Assembly: GCA_035415725.1 (NCBI GenBank)
Contig: DAOOGN010000086.1
Coordinates: 1 to 19,145 of the forward strand
Direction of reading: 5' to 3'
Source: DSWT01 sp035415725
GTDB taxonomy: Bacteria; Chloroflexota; Anaerolineae; B4-G1; SLSP01
Length of the DNA: 19,145 nt
Shown here: one piece after another, positions 6,573-13,899 of the stretch
Numbering within the stretch: the first letter of the stretch is position 1
Layout: every line of letters begins with the position of its first letter
The notes under the pieces: generated by a model
The model's input: only the letters and a program-made list of their open reading frames with translations
The model's database searches: none
What the model was told of the DNA's origin: nothing
Position numbers and translations under genes: made by a program

Positions 6573-9500
6573 TTACTCAGCCTGCGTCCAGCTATAGTCC
6601 AGACTGGCCAACTGTTTGTAATACACCCAGCGTGCGACGGCGTCTTGCCGGGCCAGCGCCAACAGGTTCTTGGCGATCTCCGGCTTCGACTGCGTCAGCG
6701 TCTTGAAGCGTACCTCGTTGTACATATACTCCGCGATGTCCAACTGCGGCTTGTCTTCGCGCTTGTGCGGGCCGTAGTCGAGTTGCAGGGGATTCTTGCC
6801 TTCCAGCGCCAGGCGCGGGTCGTAACGATACAGAATCCATGCGCCGGAAGCCACGGCCTTTTTCTGCTGCTCGAAGCCGAACTTCATCTGCGGGAGGCCC
6901 TGGTTGATGCAATGAGCGTATGCAATAATCAGGCTGGCGCCGGTGTAGGACTCGGCTTCGCGGATGGCGCGCAGGGCCTGCGCGTCGTCGGCGCCCATCG
7001 CAATCTGGGCGACGTAGATGTTGCCGTAGGTCATCGCAATCAAGCCGAGGTCCTTCTTGGGCAGGGGGCGTCCGGCCGCGGCGAACTTCACCACCGCGCC
7101 GCGCGGCGTCGCCTTTGACATTTGGCCGCCGGTATTGGAGTACAACTGTGTGTCGAGCACCAGCACGTTAACGTTGCGCCCTTGCGCCAGCACGTGATCC
7201 AGCCCGCCAAAGCCGATGTCGTAGGCCCAACCGTCGCCGCCGAAGATCCAGACGGAGCGGCGCACCAGCACGTCGGCCAGACTTAGCAGGTCTTTCGCCT
7301 GCGGGCTGTCATCCCCGGCCAGGCGGATGCGCAACTGTGCCACGCGCTCGCGCTGCGCCGCATAGTCGGCTTCGGTTTGCTGGGCGGCATTGAGCAGGCC
7401 AGCGGTCAACTCCGCGCCTAGTTTGTCGCGGAACTGCGCCACCAACTCGCGCGCGTATTGCTCCTGCTTGTCATAGGTCAGCCGGAAGCCAAACCCGAAC
7501 TCCGCGGCATCCTCGAACAGACTGTTGTTCCACGTTGGGCCGCGACCGTCGGCGTTAAAGGTGTAGGGCGTGGTGGGCATGTGCCCGCCGTAGATGGATG
7601 AACAGCCGGTGGCGTTGGCGATGATCGCGCGGTCGCCGAAGAGCTGTGTCACCAGGCGAATGTAGGGCGTCTCACCGCAGCCGCCGCACGCGCCGGAAAA
7701 CTCGAACAGGGGGTGCAAGAGCTGCGCTTCCTTCACCGTGTTCAGATTCACGTCGGTGCGGTCGTAGTCGGGCAGTGTGTTGAAGAAGAAGTTCCAATAC
7801 TCCCGCTGCTGAGCGCGGATGGGGGGCTGCGGGGTCATCGTGATGGCCTTGCGGCCGGGATTCTGCTTGTCCTGCGCCGGGCAGGTTTCCACGCACAAGC
7901 CGCAGCCGGTGCAGTCCTCAGGCGCGGCCTGGATGGTGAACTTCTTGCCCTCGAACTTCTTGCCTTTGGCGTCGGTGGACTGGAAACCTGCGGGGGCCTC
8001 GGCCAGGAACGCCGGATCGTAAATCTTCATGCGGATGACGGCGTGCGGACAGGCCATCGCGCACTTGCCGCATTGGATACAGACGTCAGGATTCCACACG
8101 GGCATTTCGAGCGCGATGCTGCGCTTCTCGTACTGGGTGGTGCCGGTGGGCACCGTGCCGTCCACAGGCATTGCCGAGACGGGGACCGTGTCGCCTGTCA
8201 ACGTGGCGATCTTGGCGGCGACTTCGTAAACAAATTCCGGCCCGCCGGGGACCATGATCGGCGGAACCTTGACCGTGCTGGTGGCCTGGGCCGGAACCGG
8301 GATTTCGACCAGATTGGCCAGGGCGTTGTCCACGGCAGCGTAGTTCTGCTGGACGACCTTTTCGCCCTTCCTGATGAAGCGCTTGTGAATGGCTTCCTTG
8401 ATCTTGGCGATGGCTTCGTCTTTGGGCAGCACGCCGGAGAGCGCGAAGAAGCACGTCTGCATGATGGTGTTGATGCGCCCCGGCATCCCGGCTTTGATGG
8501 CGACATCGTAGGCGTTGATGGCGTAGAACTTGAGCTTCTTGTCGATGATCTGCTGCTGAATATGACGCGGCATCTTGTCCCAGGTCTCGTGGGGATCGTA
8601 AGGGGTGTTCAGCAGGAAGGTGCCGCCCTCGATGGCCGGGCCGAGCACATCCAGCTTTTCCAGGTAGACGAATTGATGGCAGCCGATGAAGCTGGCCGAC
8701 GTCACCTGGCAGGTCTGGCGGATGGGGCGCGGGCCGAAGCGCAGGTGCGAGACGGTGTACCCGCCCGACTTCTTGGCGTCGTAGGCGAAGTAGCCTTGCG
8801 CGTAGTTCGGCGTCTCCGAGCCGATGATCTCGATGGTGTCGTGGTTGGCGCCCACCGTGCCGTCAGACCCCAGCCCGAAGAACATCGCGCGGACGACATC
8901 CGGCGGTTCAATATTGAAAGCCGGATCGTAGGCGATGCTGGTATGCGTCACATCGTCGTTGATGCCCACGGTGAAATGGTTCTTGGGGTTGGCCTTCTTC
9001 AGCTCGTCGAAGATGCCCTTGACCATGGCCGGAGTAAATTCCTTGCTCGAAAGACCGTACCGCCCGCCAATGACTTCGATGTCCGTGCGTCCGGTCTCGG
9101 CCAGCGCGGTGATGATGTCCTCGTACAACGGTTCGCCAATGGCGCCGGGTTCCTTCGTGCGATCCAGCACCGCGAGCCGTTTCACGCTTGGGGGCAGTGC
9201 CGCCGCAAACGCCTTCACGTCGAACGGACGATAGAGGCGGACCTTGAGCAAGCCGACTTTCTCGCCGTGGGCGTTCAGGTACTCGACCGTCTCGTGCGTC
9301 ACTTCCGCGCCGGAACCCATCATCACGATGACGTGTACGGCGTCGGGCACGCCCACGTAGTCGAAGAGGTGATACCGCCGTCCTACCAATCCCGCGAACT
9401 TGTCCATCACCGCTTGAACGATGCCGGGAGTCTTGGCGTAGAACGGGTTGACCGTTTCGCGCCCCTGGAAGTAGACATCCGGCCCCTGCGATGTGCCACG

Positions 9501-10148
9501 GGTGACAGGTCGGTCGGGGTTCATCGCGTGTGCGCGGTGTTGCCGTACCAACTCGTCGCTGATCATCGCCTTCAGGTCGTCCACCGTCAACTGCTCAATC
9601 TTGTTGATCTCGTTGCTGGTGCGGAAGCCGTCAAAGAAGTGGATGAACGGCACGCGCGCTTCCAATGCCGCCGCCTGCGAGATCAGAGCGAAGTCGTGCG
9701 CTTCCTGGACGGAGTTGCTTGACAGCATCGCAAACCCGGTTGAGCGGACCGCCATCACATCGCTGTGGTCGCCGAAGATCGAGAGCGCCTGCATGGCCAG
9801 ACTGCGCGCTGCTACGTGGATGACCATCGGCGTCAGTTCCCCGGCGATCTTGAACATGCTGGGAATCATCAACATGAGGCCCTGCGACGCCGTGAAGGTC
9901 GTGGTCAATGAACCGGTTTGCAGCGCTCCGTGGACGGCGGCGGCGGCGCCTCCTTCCGACTGCATTTCGACCACCAGAGGCACTGTGCCCCAGATGTTTT
10001 TCTGCCCCGCCGCTGAGAAGGCGTCGGCGCTCTCGCCCATTGAGGTGGACGGGGTAATTGGGTAGATGGCAATCACTTCGTTAATTTTGTGGGCGACCCA
10101 CACGCACGCGGTATTACCATCTATCGTCACCATTTTACGTTCTGCCAT
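6573..10148 (-). CDS. nifJ: Pyruvate:ferredoxin (flavodoxin) oxidoreductase
   Basis: This 1191-residue one-chain PFOR converts pyruvate and CoA to acetyl-CoA and CO2 and reduces ferredoxin or flavodoxin. The size is typical. Pyruvate-binding residues are visible at YPITPS (29-34) and Arg115. Two ferredoxin-type 4Fe-4S clusters are bound by Cys690/693/696/700 and Cys746/749/752/756. A third, near the active site, has Cys821, 824, 849 and 1080, spaced as in the Desulfovibrio africanus enzyme. The thiamine diphosphate site is GDGWAYDIGFGG (971-982) through SNTGG (1004-1008). All key residues are present. GGAGGT lies seven bases before the ATG. Its promoter is probably 10331-10358, which leaves a leader of about 175 bases. 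The gene implies an anaerobic or ferredoxin-based metabolism. Confidence 0.97.
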   Translation of the reverse strand: MAERKMVTIDGNTACVWVAHKINEVIAIYPITPSTSMGESADAFSAAGQKNIWGTVPLVVEMQSEGGAAAAVHGALQTGSLTTTFTASQGLMLMIPSMFKIAGELTPMVIHVAARSLAMQALSIFGDHSDVMAVRSTGFAMLSSNSVQEAHDFALISQAAALEARVPFIHFFDGFRTSNEINKIEQLTVDDLKAMISDELVRQHRAHAMNPDRPVTRGTSQGPDVYFQGRETVNPFYAKTPGIVQAVMDKFAGLVGRRYHLFDYVGVPDAVHVIVMMGSGAEVTHETVEYLNAHGEKVGLLKVRLYRPFDVKAFAAALPPSVKRLAVLDRTKEPGAIGEPLYEDIITALAETGRTDIEVIGGRYGLSSKEFTPAMVKGIFDELKKANPKNHFTVGINDDVTHTSIAYDPAFNIEPPDVVRAMFFGLGSDGTVGANHDTIEIIGSETPNYAQGYFAYDAKKSGGYTVSHLRFGPRPIRQTCQVTSASFIGCHQFVYLEKLDVLGPAIEGGTFLLNTPYDPHETWDKMPRHIQQQIIDKKLKFYAINAYDVAIKAGMPGRINTIMQTCFFALSGVLPKDEAIAKIKEAIHKRFIRKGEKVVQQNYAAVDNALANLVEIPVPAQATSTVKVPPIMVPGGPEFVYEVAAKIATLTGDTVPVSAMPVDGTVPTGTTQYEKRSIALEMPVWNPDVCIQCGKCAMACPHAVIRMKIYDPAFLAEAPAGFQSTDAKGKKFEGKKFTIQAAPEDCTGCGLCVETCPAQDKQNPGRKAITMTPQPPIRAQQREYWNFFFNTLPDYDRTDVNLNTVKEAQLLHPLFEFSGACGGCGETPYIRLVTQLFGDRAIIANATGCSSIYGGHMPTTPYTFNADGRGPTWNNSLFEDAAEFGFGFRLTYDKQEQYARELVAQFRDKLGAELTAGLLNAAQQTEADYAAQRERVAQLRIRLAGDDSPQAKDLLSLADVLVRRSVWIFGGDGWAYDIGFGGLDHVLAQGRNVNVLVLDTQLYSNTGGQMSKATPRGAVVKFAAAGRPLPKKDLGLIAMTYGNIYVAQIAMGADDAQALRAIREAESYTGASLIIAYAHCINQGLPQMKFGFEQQKKAVASGAWILYRYDPRLALEGKNPLQLDYGPHKREDKPQLDIAEYMYNEVRFKTLTQSKPEIAKNLLALARQDAVARWVYYKQLASLDYSWTQAE

Positions 10149-10330
10149 ACCACAAACCTCCTATAGAGTGAAGAATATGAGAACCGTGTTTCAGTGCCCT
10201 TGCGGGGCGCGTGTTATATTTTGCGCAGAAAACGGGTCATGGACTTATGATAGTGAGGAGAGGGGGGAGGATGGACCGGGCTATGTTTTCTGTGTGCTGG
10301 CGTTGATTAAGGAACCTCTTGTTGCCGGAG

Positions 10331-10358
10331 ATTATAGCATACCCCTGGCTTTCGTCAA
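10331..10358 (-). promoter_or_regulatory. Promoter for nifJ
   Basis: On the minus strand TTGACG (10358-10353) and TATAAT (10336-10331) are 16 bp apart, close to a housekeeping sigma-70 consensus. It lies in the gap between the kinase-like gene stop (10385) and the nifJ start (10148). The predicted start near 10323 gives a leader of about 175 bases, in which I see only small hairpins. The rest of the 236-bp gap has no credible gene. Confidence 0.6.
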
Positions 10359-10384
10359 AGACTATTTTGCGTTGGACGCGAGGG

Positions 10385-11050
10385 CTATGTCAACCCGAGT
10401 TTGACGGTCTTCAGATGGGTCAGCGCGTTGACGATGATCTCGGCCACGGCGTCGGCGTCCCATTTGCCGGTGTTGAATAGCAGATGATAGAGCAGGGGAT
10501 CGCTCCAGTCGATGTCGAAGAACTTGCTTAAGTACGTTTCGGCAGCCAGGTCCTTGTTGCGGGTCAGCTCGGTGGCCTCGCCGATGGTGATTTTCGCGCG
10601 TTCTTTGACGCGCAGCACACGCGCGCCGAGCGGCGCTTCGATGCGCACGTGGAGCACATCGGGCTGTTCACGCAAGATGGCCTGTCCGCCTCGTCCCACA
10701 ATGACGACATTGCCATATTCATACGCTGCCATAATCGTTTTGTGCATGAGAGCCACGCCCTCTTTCTCGTCCAGGGATTGCACCTGGATGGATGTCGCGC
10801 CACTCGCATCTTCTACCTGCGTCTCAAACTTGATGCGGCGGGAGCCGAACAACCGTTCTGTGAAGTTGCGCATCGTGTAGGTATCCTCGGAAAAATCCAC
10901 AACCTGCTTTTCCGGGAAAGCTCCTAATTCTGTGGCGACTCTGACCATGAGGTTTTTGTCGAAATAGGCGTAGCCAAGAATGTCGCAGACGCGCGCCGCG
11001 ATCTCATCGCCGCCACTGCCATATTGCCGAGAAATCGTGATAACTGCCAT
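10385..11050 (-). CDS. Cytidylate kinase-like protein
   Basis: This 221-residue protein belongs to the cytidylate kinase-like family (PF13189 type), a P-loop-related group of mostly unknown substrate. The N-terminus VITISRQYGSGGDEIAARV (3-21) is the family's modified P-loop. It lacks the lysine of a classical Walker A, and Asp15 stands where many members have a basic residue. VGRGGQAIL (118-126) and the Arg-rich helix near 144-152 (RVLRVKERA) match the family. Start choice is supported by AAGGAGG close to the ATG. It lies upstream of nifJ on the same strand, but nifJ seems to have its own promoter, so cotranscription is optional. True CMP kinase activity is not assured. Confidence 0.8.
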   Translation of the reverse strand: MAVITISRQYGSGGDEIAARVCDILGYAYFDKNLMVRVATELGAFPEKQVVDFSEDTYTMRNFTERLFGSRRIKFETQVEDASGATSIQVQSLDEKEGVALMHKTIMAAYEYGNVVIVGRGGQAILREQPDVLHVRIEAPLGARVLRVKERAKITIGEATELTRNKDLAAETYLSKFFDIDWSDPLLYHLLFNTGKWDADAVAEIIVNALTHLKTVKLGLT

Positions 11051-11154
11051 GGTAAACCTCCTTAACGGTGAAATTCTATGGGTACCGGTGCCGAATCCCC
11101 TGGCTTGGATGGGCGATGTTAGCTCATTGTTGTCAAGGGGCGCTGCTTACCTTA

Positions 11155-11183
11155 ACTATACCCGAAATTGCCCAGTTAATCAA
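11155..11183 (-). promoter_or_regulatory. Candidate promoter for kinase-like gene
   Basis: On the minus strand TTGATT (11183-11178) and TATAGT (11160-11155) are separated by 17 bp. The start would be near 11148, giving a leader of about 98 bases to the ATG at 11050. A TTGACA at 11136-11131 lies closer but has no -10 at a proper distance. Confidence 0.45.
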
Positions 11184-11194
11184 ATTGGGTTCTT

Positions 11195-11257
11195 CAGGAT
11201 TTCGCAGGGTCGAAATAAAAACCAGTCGCGGATTGCGCGGATTGACACGAAAAGTAT
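11195..11257. other. Repeat-like intergenic DNA
   Basis: This part of the 11051-11712 gap holds the tandem-like words GCGGATT and GCGCGGATT around 11228-11242, and AATCCGCGGCATCCG occurs in the opposite sense at 11421-11435. The two stretches are partly complementary. I see no coding signal in the whole 660-bp gap; the short open frames have no family similarity and overlap repeats. Confidence 0.35.
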
Positions 11258-11314
11258 AAAGAAATGTAACCGTTTAGTTCTGGGGGTACTGTGTGCTGTG
11301 AGGAGATTTCCCCT

Positions 11315-11342
11315 CCCCCTCCCCAGTCTGCTGGGGAGGGGG
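11315..11342. repeat. C/G-run hairpin with G-quadruplex potential
   Basis: CCCCCTCCCCAG (11315-11326) and CTGGGGAGGGGG (11331-11342) form a perfect 12-bp stem around TCTG. The G-rich arm continues as further G-runs to about 11359, giving at least four runs of three or more Gs on the plus strand. No T-run follows. It resembles intergenic C-run palindromes common in filamentous bacteria with repeat-rich genomes. Confidence 0.7.
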
Positions 11343-11388
11343 CAGGGAGGGATAGGGGGCAAGCCATTGAAAAAAATTGCCACGTTCG

Positions 11389-11405
11389 CAAGACTAAAAG
11401 TTTAC
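11389..11405. repeat. 17-bp exact repeat, copy 2
   Basis: This is identical to 6494-6510 and in the same orientation. It follows the C/G hairpin by 46 bp in the non-coding gap between the divergent kinase-like and GH3 genes. Confidence 0.6.
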
Positions 11406-11503
11406 TAAAAAATCAGTGCAAATCCGCGGCATCCGTGGCAAACACTATAGCCGTTTTCCCATCACTCCGCAAAGTCCCCCAGAACCTCAAATTTTTGCCA
11501 GGG

Positions 11504-11525
11504 TTGCATATTTTTCTTAATGCAA
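11504..11525. other. TTGCAT-N10-ATGCAA inverted repeat
   Basis: Perfect 6-bp arms (11504-11509 and 11520-11525) flank an AT-rich centre. TATAGG follows at 11531-11536. The symmetry could mark an operator for the downstream GH3 gene, about 190 bp away, but no regulator gene is nearby and chance is possible. Confidence 0.25.
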
Positions 11526-11568
11526 TAAAGTATAGGGGACGGTCGGATGAAAAGGGAGACGAGTTGTT

Positions 11569-11602
11569 AAATCTGACAGGTCCTTCGAGACCTGCCGGGT
11601 TT
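11569..11602. repeat. 14-bp-stem hairpin (ACAGGTC/GACCTG)
   Basis: AAATCTGACAGGTC (11569-11582) folds onto GACCTGCCGGGTTT (11589-11602) around CTTCGA. Eleven positions are Watson-Crick, and two of the other three can wobble when read as plus-strand RNA. It lies 110 bp before the GH3 start. The arms look like a common dispersed palindrome type built on ACCTGACAGGT words. It could attenuate transcription but has no T-run. Confidence 0.6.
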
Positions 11603-11712
11603 CAAGCCGACTGCAGAACGATTTCCAGAAAAATTTATCCTTAACCTGTGCTTCACCAGCGGCTGGATGAAAATGACTATCCGACTACTGGACTATTTTC
11701 AACGGAGTTGCG

Positions 11713-13872
11713 ATGAACATGACAAACACATCACAAGAAGCCATTTACACCGATCCCGCGCAACCGATCGCGGCGCGGGTCGCCGATCTGATCTCGCGGA
11801 TGACGTTGCCGGAGAAGATCTCGCAAATGTTGCACAGTGCGCCGGCGATTGAGCGCCTGGGGATACCGGCCTACAACTGGTGGAACGAGTGCCTTCACGG
11901 GGTGGGACGCGCCGGCGTGGCGACGGTCTTCCCCCAGGCCATCGCCATGGCGGCAACGTGGGACACCGCCTTGCTGTATCGGGTCGCCACTGCCATCTCC
12001 GACGAGGCGCGCGCTAAACACCACGCGGCGCTGGGGGCAGATGGGAGCGTCGCCCAGTATTACGGGCTGACGTTTTGGACGCCTAACGTCAACATCTTCC
12101 GCGATCCACGCTGGGGACGGGGGCAGGAGACCTACGGGGAAGACCCCTATCTGACCTCGCGGATGGGCGTGGCATTTATCACAGCTTTGCAGGGCGACGA
12201 TCCGCACTATCTCAAGGCCGCGGCGACGGCCAAGCATTACGCCGTCCACAGCGGGCCGGAGAACGAACGCCATTTCTTCGACGCCCGTGTGAGTGAGCGC
12301 GATTTGCGCGAAACTTACCTGCCGGCCTTCGAGGCCTGCGTGCGCGAGGCCAAAGTTGCCGCGGTGATGGGCGCGTACAATCGCACCAACGGCGAGCCGT
12401 GCTGCGCCAGTCCGACGCTGTTGCAGAAGATTCTCCGTGATGAATGGGGGTTCGGCGGCCCGGAGGGGGTGGATGGGCACGTCGTCTCGGACTGCGGCGC
12501 CATCTACGATATTTATATGTATCACCGGGTGGTGAGCACGGCTGCCGAGGCTGCAGCGCTGGCGGTGAAGAACGGCTGTGATTTGAACTGCGGCGAGACT
12601 TACGGTGCCTTGCTCATCGCCTTGGAGCAGGGCCTCATCGACGAGGCCGCCATCGATAGGGCGTTGACACGATTGTTCACCGTGCGCTTCCGGCTGGGAA
12701 TGTTCGATCCGCCGGAGAGAGTCCCCTATGCGCAAATTCCCCTCGAAGTGAATGACAGCGCGGCGCACCGCGCCCTGGCGTTGCAAACGGCGCGCGAATC
12801 CATCGTCCTGCTCAAGAATGCGAACGACTTCTTGCCGCTGGATAAGGCCGCCCTCAAGAAGTTGGCCGTCATCGGCCCCAACGCCGACGATGAGCTGGTG
12901 CTGCTGAGTAACTACTTCGGCTGGCCGTCGCGCGCAGTGACGCCCCTGCAAGGCATCCGCGACAAAGTCGGTGCAGACGTTGAGGTGCTTTATGCCGCCG
13001 GGTGTGATGTCCGTGGTAAGGACACATCAGGTTTTGCCGAGGCTATCGCTGCGGCGGAAAAGGCCGATGTGGTGATCGCGGTGATGGGGCTTTCGCAGCT
13101 TGTCGAGGGTGAGGAAAGCCAGGAGGAAGGCGTCAAAAACGGCCAACGCAGCACCGGCGACCGCGTGGATCTCGATCTGCCGGGCGTACAGGAGGCGCTG
13201 TTGCAGGCCGTGGCCGCCACCGGTAAACCGCTGGTGGTCGTTCTGCTGAACGGCAGTGCTGTCGCGGTCAACTGGGCTGCGGCGCACGCGACGGCGATTG
13301 TCGAAGCCTGGTACCCCGGCGAGGAAGGCGGTACGGCGCTGGCCGACGTGCTTTTCGGTGATTATAATCCCGCCGGGCGTTTGCCGGTGACGTTCTATAA
13401 GTCGGTGGACGATCTGCCGCCCTTCCGCGACTACGCGATGGCCGGGCATACCTATCGTTACTTCAACGGCGCCGTGCTCTATCCCTTCGGCTACGGCTTG
13501 AGCTACACGACCTTCGCCTACAGCGATTTGACGTTGAGCGCGGAGGCGATCCGGCCTGGCGAGAGCCTCACGGTCAGCGCGACGGTCAAGAACACGGGGC
13601 GGCGGGGCGGCGACGAAGTGGTGCAACTCTACGTGCGGGATGTGGCGGCTTCGGTCCCTGTCCCCATTCGTCAATTACAGGGCTTCGCGCGCGTCCATGT
13701 GGCCCCCGGCGCGCAGCAAAAAGTGACCTTCACGCTCACCCCCCGACAAATGTCGCTCGTCGCCGACGACGGACAGTGGGTGATAGAGCCTGGTCTTTTC
13801 GAGGTGTCGGTCGGCGGCGGACAGCCCGGCACGTCTGCGCCGGTGGCGGTGGGTCATTTCCGGGTTGTCTAA
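11713..13872 (+). CDS. GH3 glycosidase (beta-xylosidase/glucosidase-like)
   Basis: This 719-residue glycoside hydrolase family 3 enzyme should release terminal sugars from beta-linked oligosaccharides. The N-terminal TIM-barrel domain includes YNWWNECLHGVGRAG (54-68), FWTPNVNIFRDPRWGRGQE (121-139) and the KHY of the substrate site (174-176). The nucleophile is Asp260 in VVSDCGAI. The second domain holds VAVIGP-type and EGEESQEEG (465-473) segments, which should carry the acid/base Glu. A fibronectin III-like domain covers about 610-715. The NWWNE and SDCG signatures resemble beta-xylosidase and arabinofuranosidase members more than BglX. No signal peptide is seen, so it should act in the cytoplasm. 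GGAG lies five bases before the ATG; an ATG two codons later is an alternative start. Confidence 0.9.
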   Translation: MNMTNTSQEAIYTDPAQPIAARVADLISRMTLPEKISQMLHSAPAIERLGIPAYNWWNECLHGVGRAGVATVFPQAIAMAATWDTALLYRVATAISDEARAKHHAALGADGSVAQYYGLTFWTPNVNIFRDPRWGRGQETYGEDPYLTSRMGVAFITALQGDDPHYLKAAATAKHYAVHSGPENERHFFDARVSERDLRETYLPAFEACVREAKVAAVMGAYNRTNGEPCCASPTLLQKILRDEWGFGGPEGVDGHVVSDCGAIYDIYMYHRVVSTAAEAAALAVKNGCDLNCGETYGALLIALEQGLIDEAAIDRALTRLFTVRFRLGMFDPPERVPYAQIPLEVNDSAAHRALALQTARESIVLLKNANDFLPLDKAALKKLAVIGPNADDELVLLSNYFGWPSRAVTPLQGIRDKVGADVEVLYAAGCDVRGKDTSGFAEAIAAAEKADVVIAVMGLSQLVEGEESQEEGVKNGQRSTGDRVDLDLPGVQEALLQAVAATGKPLVVVLLNGSAVAVNWAAAHATAIVEAWYPGEEGGTALADVLFGDYNPAGRLPVTFYKSVDDLPPFRDYAMAGHTYRYFNGAVLYPFGYGLSYTTFAYSDLTLSAEAIRPGESLTVSATVKNTGRRGGDEVVQLYVRDVAASVPVPIRQLQGFARVHVAPGAQQKVTFTLTPRQMSLVADDGQWVIEPGLFEVSVGGGQPGTSAPVAVGHFRVV

Positions 13873-13899
13873 TTTCTCATCTCTGATTTCTCATCTCTC
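13872..13899. repeat. Degenerate 7-bp tandem repeat, four units
   Basis: Four units read ATTTCTC, ATCTCTG, ATTTCTC, ATCTCTC. They start on the last base of the GH3 stop codon and end exactly before the ATG at 13900, so they fill the gap between the two genes. No Shine-Dalgarno sequence fits between the repeat and that ATG. Confidence 0.75.

Noticed and set aside
7713..9722. 669-codon open frame on the plus strand, opposite nifJ
   Set aside because: It lies fully antisense to a complete, well-conserved PFOR, is rich in Arg, His, Gly and Val as expected of GC-rich shadow frames, has no recognisable domain and no good ribosome binding site.
10066..10404. 112-codon plus-strand frame between nifJ and the kinase-like gene
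   Set aside because: It overlaps the nifJ start and promoter on the other strand and has no recognisable domain.
11291..11644. 117-codon frame in the large gap before GH3
   Set aside because: It runs across the C/G hairpin and other repeats, giving proline- and lysine-rich nonsense without similarity or a clear ribosome binding site.
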